This document shows, piece by piece, positions 41,481-51,912 of a stretch of DNA of 64,000 nt. The stretch spans positions 806,001 through 870,000 of the forward strand of contig NZ_JAQMWP010000002.1 in NCBI RefSeq assembly GCF_030403745.1. The letters are read 5' to 3'. Each line of letters starts with the position of its first letter. Within the stretch, counting starts at the first letter, position 1. The notes under the pieces were generated by a model that searched no databases, was not told the DNA's origin, and saw nothing but the letters and a program-made list of their open reading frames with translations. This DNA is from Streptomyces sp. S.PB5 (GTDB taxonomy: Bacteria > Actinomycetota > Actinomycetes > Streptomycetales > Streptomycetaceae). A program made the position numbers and the translations under genes.

Positions 41481-41496
41481 AATGTGAACCTCCTGC

Positions 41497-41515
41497 TTTC
41501 CGGGTTTCCCGGAAA
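41497..41515 (-). terminator. Hairpin between methyltransferase and hydrophobic-protein genes
   Basis: TTTCCGGG-ttt-CCCGGAAA is a perfect 8-bp stem with a 3-nt loop. It starts 8 bp after the methyltransferase stop and ends just before the ribosome binding site of the small hydrophobic protein. It may terminate the methyltransferase message or control read-through. Confidence 0.6.
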
Positions 41516-41522
41516 CGGGGAT

Positions 41523-42344
41523 TCAGGCGCTCTTACGGCACAGAATTTCTCCGTGCAGCACGGCGAACCAGCCGTCCTCCTGCCGACCCCACTCCCGCCA
41601 GGCCTCCGACACCGCCGCCAGCTGCTCCGGCGTCGCGTGTCCGCCCTCCGTGGCCCGCTCCGCGTACGCCGACGCCAGGGTCCGGTCCGCCCACAGACCG
41701 CTCCACCACGCCCGCTCCTCGGCCGTGGAGTACGTCCAGGTGCCGGAGGTGGCGGTGATGTCCGTCAGGCCCGCCGCCAGCGCCCAGGACTTCAGCCGGC
41801 GCCCGGCGTCGGGCTCGCCGCCGTTGGCCCGGGCCACCCGCAGGTACAGGTCCCGCCAGTCGTCCATCCCCCGGGACGCCGGGTACCAGGTCATGGCGGA
41901 GTAGTCGGAGTCGCGGACCGCGACGAACCCGTTCGGCCTGGTCACCCGCAGCATCTCGCGCAGCGCCCGCACCGGGTCGCCCACGTGCTGCAGCACCTGG
42001 TGGGCGTGGACCACGCAGAACGTGTCGTCCTCGTACTCCAGGGCGTGCACGTCGGCGACCGCGAAGTCGACGTTCCGCAGGCCGCGGGCGTCGGCGGTGG
42101 CCCGGGCCTGCTCCAGGATGCCCGGCGCGCGGTCGACACCGGTGACCTGGCCGTCGGGGACCAGTTCCGCCAGGTCGGCGGTGATCGTGCCCGGGCCGCA
42201 GCCGATGTCCAGGATCTTCATGTGGGGCTTCAGCGAACCGAGCAGATAGGCCGCGGAGTTGGCGGCGGTGCGCCAGGTGTGCGAGCGCAGCACCGACTCG
42301 TGGTGCCCGTGCGTGTAGACGGCGGTCTCCTGCGGCTTCGACAT
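41523..42344 (-). CDS. Class I SAM-dependent methyltransferase (UbiE-like)
   Basis: A 273-residue methyltransferase. Motif I is MKILDIGCGPGTITADLAEL; the acidic residue after strand 2 is QVTGVDRAPGILEQA; motif II ADVHALEYEDDTFCVVHAHQ; motif III LREMLRVTRPNGFVAV. An insert near the C-terminus has many Trp residues (TWTYSTAEERAWWSGLWADR). The substrate is unknown. GGGGAG lies 8 nt before the ATG at 42342-42344. An inverted repeat lies in its leader. Confidence 0.9.
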   Translation of the reverse strand: MSKPQETAVYTHGHHESVLRSHTWRTAANSAAYLLGSLKPHMKILDIGCGPGTITADLAELVPDGQVTGVDRAPGILEQARATADARGLRNVDFAVADVHALEYEDDTFCVVHAHQVLQHVGDPVRALREMLRVTRPNGFVAVRDSDYSAMTWYPASRGMDDWRDLYLRVARANGGEPDAGRRLKSWALAAGLTDITATSGTWTYSTAEERAWWSGLWADRTLASAYAERATEGGHATPEQLAAVSEAWREWGRQEDGWFAVLHGEILCRKSA

Positions 42345-42365
42345 GGCTGAACTCCCCTGTTCGAC

Positions 42366-42383
42366 GTCCTGTCGGTGCAGGAC
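42366..42383 (-). promoter_or_regulatory. Inverted repeat in the methyltransferase leader
   Basis: GTCCTG-N6-CAGGAC is a perfect 18-bp dyad 22 bp upstream of the methyltransferase ATG. An A+T-rich stretch with the likely promoter lies further upstream (about 42395-42430). It could be an operator or a small leader hairpin. Confidence 0.4.
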
Positions 42384-42453
42384 ACCGTACGGCACTCATG
42401 TCGAATGATGAGATATGTGTATCGCTATGTGGACTGACAGGGCTGACGGGTGA

Positions 42454-43947
42454 TCAGCTGCCGGGCAGCGGACGGTAGACGGTGAGCGCCTCGGGCAGCT
42501 TCTCCAGCGTCACCTCGCCCTCCACCTGCGTGACTTCGCCGTCGTACGCGAGCAGCGAACCCGGGGCCACGCCCGCCAGACGGAGCCGGGACACCTGGAC
42601 CGCGGCGTGCGCGGGGGAGCGGGTCAGCGGACCGGCGAGGGCGGCCGCCAGCAGACGTACCGCCGGTCGCCGGCCGCCGTGCACCACACGCACGTCGAGC
42701 TGCCCGTCGGCGAGATCATGGCGGCGGCCCGGCGTCAGGCCCACCCGGTGGTAGGTGCCGTTGCCGACGAACAGCAGCCACAACGGCCTTGTCCGGCCCC
42801 GGAATTCGGCCTCCAGCGGATGCCGGTCGGCGCGCAGGACACGCAGCGCCGCGAGCACCCCGGCAGGCCAGCCCCCGATCCGGCGCGACCAGCGGTCCCG
42901 CTCCCGGACGAGCTCCGGATAGACGCCCAGGCTGCAGGTGTTGAGGAAGATGCCATGGGTGTCGCCGCTGACGAAACGGCCCGCGTCCACCCGTACGGCC
43001 TCGCCGCCCTTGACCGCCCTGGCCAGGGACCGGACGTCCTCCACGCCCAGGTCGTAGGCGAAGTGGTTCAGCGTGCCGCCGGGCAGGACCGCGAGCGGCA
43101 GGTCATGGCGCAGGGCGACCTCGGCGGCGGTGTTCACCGTGCCGTCGCCGCCGCACACCCCGAGCACCCGGGCGCGGGTCGCCGCCTTCTCCAGCTCGGC
43201 CCGGACGTCGGCGGGCCGGCACTGCACGACCTCGCAGCCCGGCAGGGCGTCCTGCAGTGCCCGCATCCGGTCGACGCCGCCCGCGGCCTCGTTCGCCACC
43301 ATGACCAGGCCCTCGCCGTCGGGCAGCGCGGGCACCTCGGCGCGCGGCCGGGCCGGCGGCATGATCTGGGCGCGGGTCGGCACCATGCCCCGTACGGCGT
43401 ACGCGGCCCCCACGCCGAGCAGCGCGCCGGCCAGCACATCGCTCGGGAAGTGGACCCCGGTGTAGACCCGGGACAGCGCGACCGACCAGGCGACCGGCGC
43501 CACCACCGCGCCCCAGGCCGGGGACTCCAGCGCGACGCCCGCCGCGAACGCGGCCGCCGACGCGGAGTGACCGGACGGGAACGACGTGGTGATGGGCTGC
43601 CGCTTCAGCTGCCGCACCAGCGGCACCGGATCGAGGACCGGGCGGGGACGGCGTACGGACCGCTTGCCGAGCGTGTTGATCGTCAGGGAGGCCAGGCTCA
43701 GCGAGGCGAGACCGCGGGCCGCGGCGCGGCGGGCCCGGGGTGTCCGGCTCGCCGCCATGGCGGCCGCCGTGGCGAACCACAGCACACCGTGGTTCGCGCT
43801 CCGGCTCAGTTTCGGCAGGACCGGCTCGGCGGCCGGCCAGTTGCGCTCGGCGGCGAACTCGAAGAGCCGGCAGTCCAGGGCCAGCAGCGCGTCGCGGACG
43901 GCGTGCCGGCCGGGCTTCGGGGCGGTGAGATCCACGTCAGGCGTCAT
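42454..43947 (-). CDS. PAP2 phosphatase / diacylglycerol kinase fusion protein
   Basis: A 497-residue two-enzyme protein. Residues about 1-195 are a membrane PAP2 phosphatase with its three motifs: GKRSVRRPRPV, SFPSGHSASAAAF and LSRVYTGVHFPSDV. Residues about 215-490 are a lipid kinase of the diacylglycerol/sphingosine type with ATP motif GVCGGDGTVNTAAEVA and PLAVLPGGTLNHFAYDLG. Such fusions interconvert phosphatidic acid-type lipids and diacylglycerol. The ATG at 43945-43947 is the conserved start (MTPDVDLTAPKPG). It is divergent from the histidine phosphatase gene. Confidence 0.93.
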   Translation of the reverse strand: MTPDVDLTAPKPGRHAVRDALLALDCRLFEFAAERNWPAAEPVLPKLSRSANHGVLWFATAAAMAASRTPRARRAAARGLASLSLASLTINTLGKRSVRRPRPVLDPVPLVRQLKRQPITTSFPSGHSASAAAFAAGVALESPAWGAVVAPVAWSVALSRVYTGVHFPSDVLAGALLGVGAAYAVRGMVPTRAQIMPPARPRAEVPALPDGEGLVMVANEAAGGVDRMRALQDALPGCEVVQCRPADVRAELEKAATRARVLGVCGGDGTVNTAAEVALRHDLPLAVLPGGTLNHFAYDLGVEDVRSLARAVKGGEAVRVDAGRFVSGDTHGIFLNTCSLGVYPELVRERDRWSRRIGGWPAGVLAALRVLRADRHPLEAEFRGRTRPLWLLFVGNGTYHRVGLTPGRRHDLADGQLDVRVVHGGRRPAVRLLAAALAGPLTRSPAHAAVQVSRLRLAGVAPGSLLAYDGEVTQVEGEVTLEKLPEALTVYRPLPGS

Positions 43948-44010
43948 GTGGTGGCGGGTACCCTGAAGTGGCCGTTTCTTGTGCGCAACCGACCCGCGGA
44001 GGTTTGCTGC

Positions 44011-44676
44011 ATGCGACTGCTCCTCGTCCGCCATGGCCAGACCCCGTCCAACGTCGAGTACCTCCTCGACACGGCGATACCCGGGCCCGGTCTCACCGCC
44101 CTCGGCGAGCAGCAGGCGGCGGCCCTGCCCGAGGCGCTCGCCGACGAGGACATCGAGGCCCTCTACGCCTCCACCCTGATCCGCACCCAGCTCACCGCCG
44201 CCCCGCTGGCCGCCGCACGCGGCCTCGACGTGATCGTCCGGGACGGCATCCGCGAGGTCTTCGCCGGCGACCTGGAGATGCTGGACGGCCACTCCCCGCA
44301 GGGCCACCTCTACATGGAGACGATCTTCGCCTGGTCCGCCGGCGACACCGGGCGGCGCATGCCGGGCGGCGAGAACGGCACCGAGGTGCTCGCGCGCTAC
44401 GACGCGGTGGTCACGGAGGCCGCGGACAGCGGCGCCCGCACGGTCGCCCTCGTCAGCCACGGCGCGGCGATCCGCATGTGGACCGCGGCCCGCGCCGACA
44501 ACGTCGACGTCGCGTTCGCGGCGGCCCGCCCGCTGGACAACACCGGTGTGGTGATCCTCGAGGGATCTCCCGCCGACGGCTGGAAGGCGCTGTCGTGGGC
44601 GGGGGCCGTCGTGGAGTCCACGGGGCGCGGGGCGGAGGCCGGACCCACGGGGCGGCCGCTGGACGAGGTCGAGTAG
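44011..44676 (+). CDS. Histidine phosphatase (phosphoglycerate mutase-like)
   Basis: A 221-residue enzyme. The catalytic motif LLVRHGQTPSN contains the phospho-accepting His (residue 8); STLIRTQLTAAPLAAARGLD carries the second Arg; REVFAGDLEM has the acid; VALVSHGAAIRMWTAARAD has the second His. Substrate could be a phosphosugar or other phosphoester. GGAGG is 10 nt before the ATG at 44011. The ABC-F gene follows 79 bp later. Confidence 0.92.
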   Translation: MRLLLVRHGQTPSNVEYLLDTAIPGPGLTALGEQQAAALPEALADEDIEALYASTLIRTQLTAAPLAAARGLDVIVRDGIREVFAGDLEMLDGHSPQGHLYMETIFAWSAGDTGRRMPGGENGTEVLARYDAVVTEAADSGARTVALVSHGAAIRMWTAARADNVDVAFAAARPLDNTGVVILEGSPADGWKALSWAGAVVESTGRGAEAGPTGRPLDEVE

Positions 44677-44755
44677 CGGAGCACAGGCCGGAAGCGCTGG
44701 AAGCGCCGAATATGCGTTTGCCCGGCCCGCCCCCCGACCCGCAGAATGCGGCCCC

Positions 44756-46375
44756 ATGGGACATCTGGAAGCCGCGCACCTCGAGTACTACCTCCCCGAC
44801 GGGAGGGCGCTGCTCGGCGATGTGTCCTTCCGGGTGGGCGAAGGGGCCGTCGTGGCCCTCGTCGGGCCCAACGGCGCCGGCAAGACGACCCTGCTGCGGC
44901 TGATCTCGGGCGAGCTGAAGCCGCACGGCGGAACGGTCACCGTGGGCGGCGGTCTCGGAGTGATGCGCCAGTTCGTGGGCTCCGTACGGGACGAGACGAC
45001 CGTACGGGACCTGCTGGTGTCGGTCGCGCCGCCCCGGATCCGGGAGGCCGCGCAGGCCGTGGACCGGGCCGAGCACCTGATCATGACGGTCGACGACGAA
45101 GCCGCCCAGCTGAAGTACGCGCAGGCCCTCGCCGACTGGGCCGAGGTGCGCGGGTACGAGTCCGAGACGCTGTGGGACATGTGCACCATGGCCGCGCTCG
45201 GGGTGCCCTACGACAAGGCGCAGTTCCGGGAGGTCCGTACCCTCTCCGGCGGTGAGCAGAAGCGGCTGGTCCTTGAGGCGCTGCTGCGCGGCACCGACGA
45301 GGTGCTGCTGCTCGACGAGCCGGACAACTACCTCGACGTGCCCGGCAAGCGCTGGCTGGAGGAGCGGCTGAAGGAGACCCGCAAGACGGTCCTCTTCGTC
45401 TCCCACGACCGCGAACTCCTCGCCCGCGCCGCAGAGAAGATCGTGTCCGTGGAGCCCTCGCCGACGGGCGCGGACGCCTGGGTGCACGGGGCCGGCTTCG
45501 AGACCTACCACGAGGCCCGGCGCGAACGCTTCGCCCGCTTCGAGGAGTTGCGCCGGCGCTGGGACGAGAAGCACGCCCAGCTGAAGAAGCTCGTCCTGAA
45601 CCTCCGTCAGGCGGCCTCCATCAGCCATGAGTTGTCCTCCCGCTACCAGGCCGCCCAGACCCGGCTGCGCAAGTTCGAGGAGGCCGGGCCGCCGCCCGAG
45701 CCGCCGCGCGAGCAGGACATCAGGATGCGGATCAAGGGCGGCCGCACCGGAGTGAGGGCCGTCACCTGCCAGGGACTTGAGCTCACCGGCCTGATGAAGC
45801 CCTTCGACCTGGAGGTCTTCTACGGCGAACGCGTCGCCGTCCTCGGCTCCAACGGCTCCGGCAAGTCGCACTTCCTGCGGCTGCTGGCCGGCGAGGACGT
45901 GGCGCACACGGGCCGGTGGAAACTGGGGGCGCGGGTCGTCCCCGGGCACTTCGCCCAGACCCACGCCCACCCCGAACTGACGGGCCGCACCCTCCTCGAC
46001 ATCCTGTGGACGGAGCACTCGCAGGACCGGGGCGCGGCGATGTCCAGGCTGCGCCGCTACGAGCTCACCCAGCAGGCCGAGCAGACCTTCGACCGGCTCT
46101 CCGGCGGCCAGCAGGCCCGCTTCCAGATCCTGCTGCTGGAACTGGAGGGCGTCACGGCCCTGCTCCTGGACGAGCCCACGGACAACCTCGACCTGGAGTC
46201 CGCCGAGGCCCTCCAGGAGGGCCTGGAGGCCTTCGACGGCACGGTCCTGTCCGTCACCCACGACCGCTGGTTCGCCCGCTCCTTCGACCGCTATCTGGTC
46301 TTCGGCAGCGACGGCCGGGTCCGGGAGACGGCCGAGCCGGTGTGGGACGAGCGCCGGGTGGAACGGGCGCGGTAG
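44756..46375 (+). CDS. ABC-F family ATPase
   Basis: A 539-residue protein with two ABC cassettes and no membrane helices. Cassette 1: Walker A GPNGAGKTT, signature LSGGEQKRL, Walker B VLLLDEPDNYLD. Cassette 2 (from about 335): Walker A GSNGSGKS, signature LSGGQQARF, Walker B ALLLDEPTDNLDLES. A charged linker (about 230-320) joins them. ABC-F proteins act on ribosomes in translation or antibiotic protection; a resistance role cannot be inferred here. A strong bidirectional hairpin follows. Confidence 0.93.
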   Translation: MGHLEAAHLEYYLPDGRALLGDVSFRVGEGAVVALVGPNGAGKTTLLRLISGELKPHGGTVTVGGGLGVMRQFVGSVRDETTVRDLLVSVAPPRIREAAQAVDRAEHLIMTVDDEAAQLKYAQALADWAEVRGYESETLWDMCTMAALGVPYDKAQFREVRTLSGGEQKRLVLEALLRGTDEVLLLDEPDNYLDVPGKRWLEERLKETRKTVLFVSHDRELLARAAEKIVSVEPSPTGADAWVHGAGFETYHEARRERFARFEELRRRWDEKHAQLKKLVLNLRQAASISHELSSRYQAAQTRLRKFEEAGPPPEPPREQDIRMRIKGGRTGVRAVTCQGLELTGLMKPFDLEVFYGERVAVLGSNGSGKSHFLRLLAGEDVAHTGRWKLGARVVPGHFAQTHAHPELTGRTLLDILWTEHSQDRGAAMSRLRRYELTQQAEQTFDRLSGGQQARFQILLLELEGVTALLLDEPTDNLDLESAEALQEGLEAFDGTVLSVTHDRWFARSFDRYLVFGSDGRVRETAEPVWDERRVERAR

Positions 46376-46403
46376 CGCGCCGCGTACGGGACGAGCGGGG
46401 ACA

Positions 46404-46442
46404 GGGGGCCGGGCCGCGACAGCCGTTCGCGGCCCGGCCCCC
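46404..46442. terminator. Bidirectional terminator hairpin
   Basis: A perfect 15-bp stem (GGGGGCCGGGCCGCG with its complement) and a 9-nt loop separate the convergent ABC-F and Vms1-like genes. It starts 28 bp after the former stop and 8 bp after the latter. Confidence 0.75.
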
Positions 46443-46450
46443 GTACGCCC

Positions 46451-47566
46451 TCACGCCCACCGCAGCAGCGCGCCCAGGCCCCCCACCGGCCCCTCGGCCC
46501 CGCTCGCCTCCGTCGCCGGTGTCACCGCCAGCGCCGCCGCACCCGTCGCCACCGCCGAGCGGATCAGGGCGTCGTCCGCGCGGGCCGACCAGGAGTTCTG
46601 CTCGCCTAGGACCGTCAGCTCGGTGCGGCGCACCGCGATCTGGTCCGGGTCCTCGCCGATCCACACCTCGCGGTGCGCGTCGGGCCCCTCCGGATGCAGC
46701 AGCAGTTCGTCGATACGGTGCTCACGCGCGGCCTCGACCAGCGCGGGCACGCCCTCCACGGCTCCGGCACGCCCGTCGGCGCCCGGCTCACGTGCCGCGA
46801 GGAACCGCTCCAGCTCCTGCTCGGCCCGCTGCCGCACATGCTCGGCGCGCACCCGCTCCACGTCCTCGTCGAGCAGCCGGCTGCCGCTGCCGTGCGGAGC
46901 CTCGGCCACCAGGGCGTCCAGCCGCTCGGGCAGCCGCTCGCGCACGGCCCGTCGCTCCCGGTCCTCCCCCACGAGGACCAGCAGGTCGGCCCGGGTCTCC
47001 TCCTGGCAGACGGTGAGCGCGTCGGCGATCTCGGCCGCGTTGTGCTCCCAGGTGTTCTGGACCTTGAGCTGGAAGTGCCGCTCGGACCAGTCGGCGGTGC
47101 TCGTACGGTGCAGGGGCCAGGTGCGCCCGGTCACCGACCCGGCATCGCCCCGGCCCAGAGCGCTGCGCAGCTCGAAGGCCGCGCCCTTGCGGTCGATGTA
47201 CGCCACCACACAGACCGGGTCCTCGCCGACGAGCTCCAGCAGGGGCGCGGTGTGCGGCAGCGGCGCCCAGTGGGCCCGGTCGCCGTCCGGGGAACGGGCC
47301 AGCGGCGGGTCCAGCACCACCTCTCCCGCGCGCGCGAACAGCGCACGGCCGTGCGGCTCGCGGGAGTGCTGCAGTTCGTCCAGCGCCTGCCGGACGGCCA
47401 GGCACGTCTCCTCGTCGGCGCCCTGCGAGGCCAGCTCCCGGGCCATCGCCGTGGCCGTCAGATGCCTCTCGTGGGGCGTCGCCTCCGTATGGCGGGAGGT
47501 GTCGACGTACACGGAGGCCCAGGGCCCCGGATGTTCGTAGAGTGGGTGCAGAAAGGCGAGATCCAT
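46451..47566 (-). CDS. Rv2629/Vms1-type (bacterial eRF1-like) protein
   Basis: A 371-residue protein of the bacterial eRF1/Vms1-like group (baeRF, as Mycobacterium Rv2629). The N-terminal domain carries FLHPLYEHPGPWASVYVDTS and VCVVAYIDRKGAAFELRSAL; HFQLKVQNTWEHNAAEIADA and ADLLVLVGEDRERRAVRERL form the middle release-factor-like domain; the C-terminal third ends DALIRSAVATGAAALAV. Relatives are thought to act on stalled ribosomes or tRNA and are induced by hypoxia/stress in mycobacteria. A SigB-type promoter reads into it from 47611-47635. Confidence 0.85.
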   Translation of the reverse strand: MDLAFLHPLYEHPGPWASVYVDTSRHTEATPHERHLTATAMARELASQGADEETCLAVRQALDELQHSREPHGRALFARAGEVVLDPPLARSPDGDRAHWAPLPHTAPLLELVGEDPVCVVAYIDRKGAAFELRSALGRGDAGSVTGRTWPLHRTSTADWSERHFQLKVQNTWEHNAAEIADALTVCQEETRADLLVLVGEDRERRAVRERLPERLDALVAEAPHGSGSRLLDEDVERVRAEHVRQRAEQELERFLAAREPGADGRAGAVEGVPALVEAAREHRIDELLLHPEGPDAHREVWIGEDPDQIAVRRTELTVLGEQNSWSARADDALIRSAVATGAAALAVTPATEASGAEGPVGGLGALLRWA

Positions 47567-47590
47567 GGTTCTCTCCCGGTTGCCGCTCGG

Positions 47591-47614
47591 GGGTAGTGCT
47601 CACCGGGCGGGTAC
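47591..47614 (+). promoter_or_regulatory. SigB-type promoter of the DUF6158 gene
   Basis: GGGT (47591-47594), 14-bp spacer and GGGTAC (47609-47614) fit GNNT-N14-16-GGGTAC. The -10 is half of the palindrome GGGTACCC shared with the opposite promoter. Predicted start of transcription is about 47621. Confidence 0.6.
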
Positions 47615-47635
47615 CCGAAGCCCATGAACGAACAC
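47611..47635 (-). promoter_or_regulatory. SigB-type promoter of the Vms1-like gene
   Basis: On the minus strand GTGT (47632-47635), 15-bp spacer and GGGTAC (47611-47616) fit the SigB consensus. The leader to the ATG at 47566 would be about 38 nt. The promoter overlaps the DUF6158 promoter through GGGTACCC and also covers that gene's first codons if the earlier start is used. Confidence 0.6.
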
Positions 47636-47902
47636 GACGAGTGGGAAACCGCCATGACCGGAGTCGACCCCAGCAGGCTGGACGACCAGCAGCTCATGAA
47701 AGAGCTGAAGAACATCCACCGCACGCGCCACGACACGCTGCTCTACGGCTCGAACGACGCGCTGCGCGCCCACAACGGCCGGATGGCCGAACTGGAGGGC
47801 GAGTATCTGCGCCGCAATCCGCAGCGCCTGGTCGCCGCGGGCCGCACCAGGGAAGGCGCCCGGGAACGCGGACGCGGGGAGTCGGCGACTCCCCGCGTCT
47901 GA
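47624..47902 (+). CDS. DUF6158-family protein
   Basis: A 92-residue (or 82-residue) soluble protein. The conserved part is GVDPSRLDDQQLMKELKNIH, RTRHDTLLYGSNDALRAHNG and RMAELEGEYLRRNPQR, a helical pattern of the uncharacterised DUF6158 family. The C-terminus is Arg/Gly-rich. The ATG at 47624 is given; the ATG at 47654 (MTGVDPSRL) is an equally good candidate and leaves a normal leader if transcription starts at about 47621. Function unknown; the SigB-type promoter and catalase neighbour suggest stress expression. Confidence 0.82.
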   Translation: MNEHDEWETAMTGVDPSRLDDQQLMKELKNIHRTRHDTLLYGSNDALRAHNGRMAELEGEYLRRNPQRLVAAGRTREGARERGRGESATPRV

Positions 47903-47920
47903 AACCCCGGCTCCGGCCCG

Positions 47921-50037
<2,117 letters not shown>

Positions 50038-50038
<1 letters not shown>

Positions 50039-50580
50039 CAGGCGGCCTCCTTCGTGAACACGTCCAGGAACGCCTCGTCGAACGCCTTCAGATCGTCCGG
50101 CTTACGGCTGGTGACCAGCTTGCCCGGGCCGTGGTCGCAGACCTTCACCTGCTCGTCGACCCAGGTCCCGCCCGCGTTGCGGATGTCGGTCGCCAGACTC
50201 GGCCAGGAGGTCAGCACCCGGCCCCGGACCACGTCCGCCTCGACGAGCGTCCACGGGGCGTGGCAGATCGCGGCGACGGGCCTGCCCTGGGTGAAGAAGT
50301 CCCGTACGAAGGCGACCGCCTTGTCGTCCGTCCTCAGGTTGTCGGGGTTGGCCACCCCGCCCGGCAGCACCAGCCCGTCGAACGAGTCCGCCGTCGTCTC
50401 GCCCACCACCTCCTGCACGGGGAACGTGTCCGCCTTGTCGAGGTGATGGAACGCCTGGATGGTCCCCGGCTTCGTCGACACGAGAACCGGCTCGTGACCG
50501 GCGTCGACGGCGGCCTTCCACGGCTCGGTCAGTTCGATCTGCTCGACGCCCTCGGGCGCGGTCAGAAACGCGATACGCAT
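50038..50580 (-). CDS. PfpI/DJ-1-family protein (YhbO-like)
   Basis: A 180-residue class I glutamine amidotransferase-like protein. FDGLVLPGGVANPDNLRTDD and RPVAAICHAPWTLVEADVVR carry the nucleophile elbow Cys-His of the DJ-1/PfpI group; the acid is the Glu of the early TAPEGVEQIELTE or a partner subunit residue. Relatives repair glycated proteins or act as stress chaperones. It lies between a membrane protein (6 bp gap) and catalase (1-base overlap), matching an oxidative/general stress role. Confidence 0.92.
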
Positions 50581-50586
50581 GATTCC

Positions 50587-51246
50587 TCAACGTCCTTTCG
50601 TGGCCTGCCAGCGAGCCTCGTCGCTCGAAGCGCGCTTCTTGTTCCGTCGGGCCGCACGCCGGCAGCGCAGCAGCTCCTCGCCGTACGGCAGCAGCACACA
50701 GGCGCCGATCGCGGCCGTGACGCCCGCCAGATAGGCCTTCGACAGCGGCCGCCGCCGCGGCACCAGCCGCCAGGCGTCGGGATCGCCGCGGCCCCCGCGC
50801 AGCAGGGACTTCACCTGGTCGGCGTGCAGACACATCAGCGAGGCCAGGGCGCCGAACGGCAGCGACTCCAGGAAACTGTGGATGTGCTGCTCGATCGGGC
50901 GGACCTCGCGGTCGCTGTCGACGGCCGTCCGTACGTCCCACAGCGCGGTCGCCTCGTGCACCGCGGCGCCGCCCAACTGGACGGCGAGCAGGGCCGGGTT
51001 GACCTCGTAGCGCAGGGTGGCCGCGATCGGGATGCCGACCTCGGCCATCATCAGGGAGTGGATCACCGACTCCTTGGTCCCCGCGGTGTCCTCGATACGG
51101 GTCCGCCGGTGCATCACCCAGTCGGCGAGACCGGGCACGAACCAGCTCGGGAGCAGCCCGTACAGCAGATACCGGGTGGTGACCTCCCCGACGTCGAGGC
51201 TCCCACCGCTCGCCGCCCTGACCTCGGCGGCCTGACCCCGGCTCAC
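50587..51246 (-). CDS. Conserved membrane protein of unknown function
   Basis: A 219-residue protein with several hydrophobic segments (YLLYGLLPSWFVPGLADWVM; MAEVGIPIAATLRYEVNPAL; KAYLAGVTAAIGACVLLPYG). Two His-containing patches, DWVMHRRTRIEDTAGTKESV with VIHSLMMAE, and EQHIHSFLESLPF, could bind metal or haem, as in some membrane hydroxylases or related proteins. I do not recognise the family with certainty. GTG start overlaps the CBS gene stop (GTGA). The C-terminus is basic and likely cytoplasmic. Confidence 0.82.
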   Translation of the reverse strand: MSRGQAAEVRAASGGSLDVGEVTTRYLLYGLLPSWFVPGLADWVMHRRTRIEDTAGTKESVIHSLMMAEVGIPIAATLRYEVNPALLAVQLGGAAVHEATALWDVRTAVDSDREVRPIEQHIHSFLESLPFGALASLMCLHADQVKSLLRGGRGDPDAWRLVPRRRPLSKAYLAGVTAAIGACVLLPYGEELLRCRRAARRNKKRASSDEARWQATKGR

Positions 51247-51710
51247 AGGGCACCCCGGCCGCCAGGCTCCGTCCGGTCGTCCGGCTCCGTCCGGCCGTCC
51301 GGCTCGGCTCGGCTGATCTCGGCCAGTACCGAGTCCGGGTTCTCCGACTCGGCCAGGTCGCCGAGGCTCACCATGCCGACCGGCAGTCCGTCCTCGACGA
51401 CCGGCAACCGGCGTACGGCGTGTGCCCGCATCAGGGCCGCCGCTGCCGAGACCGGGTCCTCGGGGGCGACCAGCACCGGGTCGGAGGTGCACACCGAGCC
51501 CGCGCTCACCGTCAGCGGGTCGACGCCCTCGGCGACCGCCCGCACCGTGATGTCACGATCGGTGAGCACCCCGACGACCCGCTGCCCGTCGGCCACCAGG
51601 ACGTCGCCGATGTCCTGCGTGCGCATCAGCTGCGCGGCCTCGACGAGTGAGGCGTCCGGGCGGACGGCGACCACGCCCGGTGTCATGACGTCCTTCACGA
51701 ATTCGGCCAT
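51243..51710 (-). CDS. Two-CBS-domain protein
   Basis: A 155-residue protein with two CBS modules: VKDVMTPGVVAVRPDASLVE with VGVLTDRDITVRAVAEG, and SVCTSDPVLVAPEDPVSAAA with GMVSLGDLAES. CBS pairs bind adenine nucleotides and sense energy or redox state. A disordered Asp/Arg/Pro/Glu-rich tail (PDGRTEPDDRTEPGG) ends the protein. It is first in the operon CBS, membrane protein, PfpI, catalase. A SigB-like promoter lies 178 bp upstream. Confidence 0.92.
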   Translation of the reverse strand: MAEFVKDVMTPGVVAVRPDASLVEAAQLMRTQDIGDVLVADGQRVVGVLTDRDITVRAVAEGVDPLTVSAGSVCTSDPVLVAPEDPVSAAAALMRAHAVRRLPVVEDGLPVGMVSLGDLAESENPDSVLAEISRAEPDGRTEPDDRTEPGGRGAL

Positions 51711-51887
51711 CGGTGTGGCCCCTTCCTGCGTTTGCGGCTGATGGGCGGGGCCGGGCACGGCCACGACGGTCTCGCGGCCACGGCGATCTGCGGCCGGAGC
51801 CGGAGCCGCCCCCGTGCCGACAGCCCGGCGCGTCGTACCCGAAGCCCGGCCCCGGCGTCCGCCGTGCCGGATGCCGGCCCCGCCGCA

Positions 51888-51912
51888 GTACCCGGGGCCC
51901 GGAGTCCTACGC
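51888..51912 (-). promoter_or_regulatory. Candidate SigB-type promoter of the CBS-catalase operon
   Basis: On the minus strand GCGT (51909-51912), 15-bp spacer and GGGTAC (51888-51893) fit the SigB consensus. It overlaps the last codons of the DUF2795 gene and would leave a leader of about 170 nt. A second GGGTAC at 51835-51840 has no matching -35. Confidence 0.45.

Noticed and set aside
41293-41487. 64-codon plus-strand frame after gvpK
   Set aside because: It lacks a ribosome site and its codon use is unlike Streptomyces genes; the minus-strand hydrophobic protein frame explains the region better.
43956-43963. GGGTACCC between PAP2/kinase and phosphatase genes as a SigB promoter
   Set aside because: No GNNT lies 14-16 bp upstream on either strand.
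44756-46375. ABC-F gene as an antibiotic resistance determinant
   Set aside because: Neighbours are not biosynthetic and housekeeping ABC-F proteins share the same motifs.
51711-51906. Small genes in the gap upstream of the CBS gene
   Set aside because: Short frames here have no ribosome site and are compositional artefacts; the gap more likely holds leader and promoter sequence.
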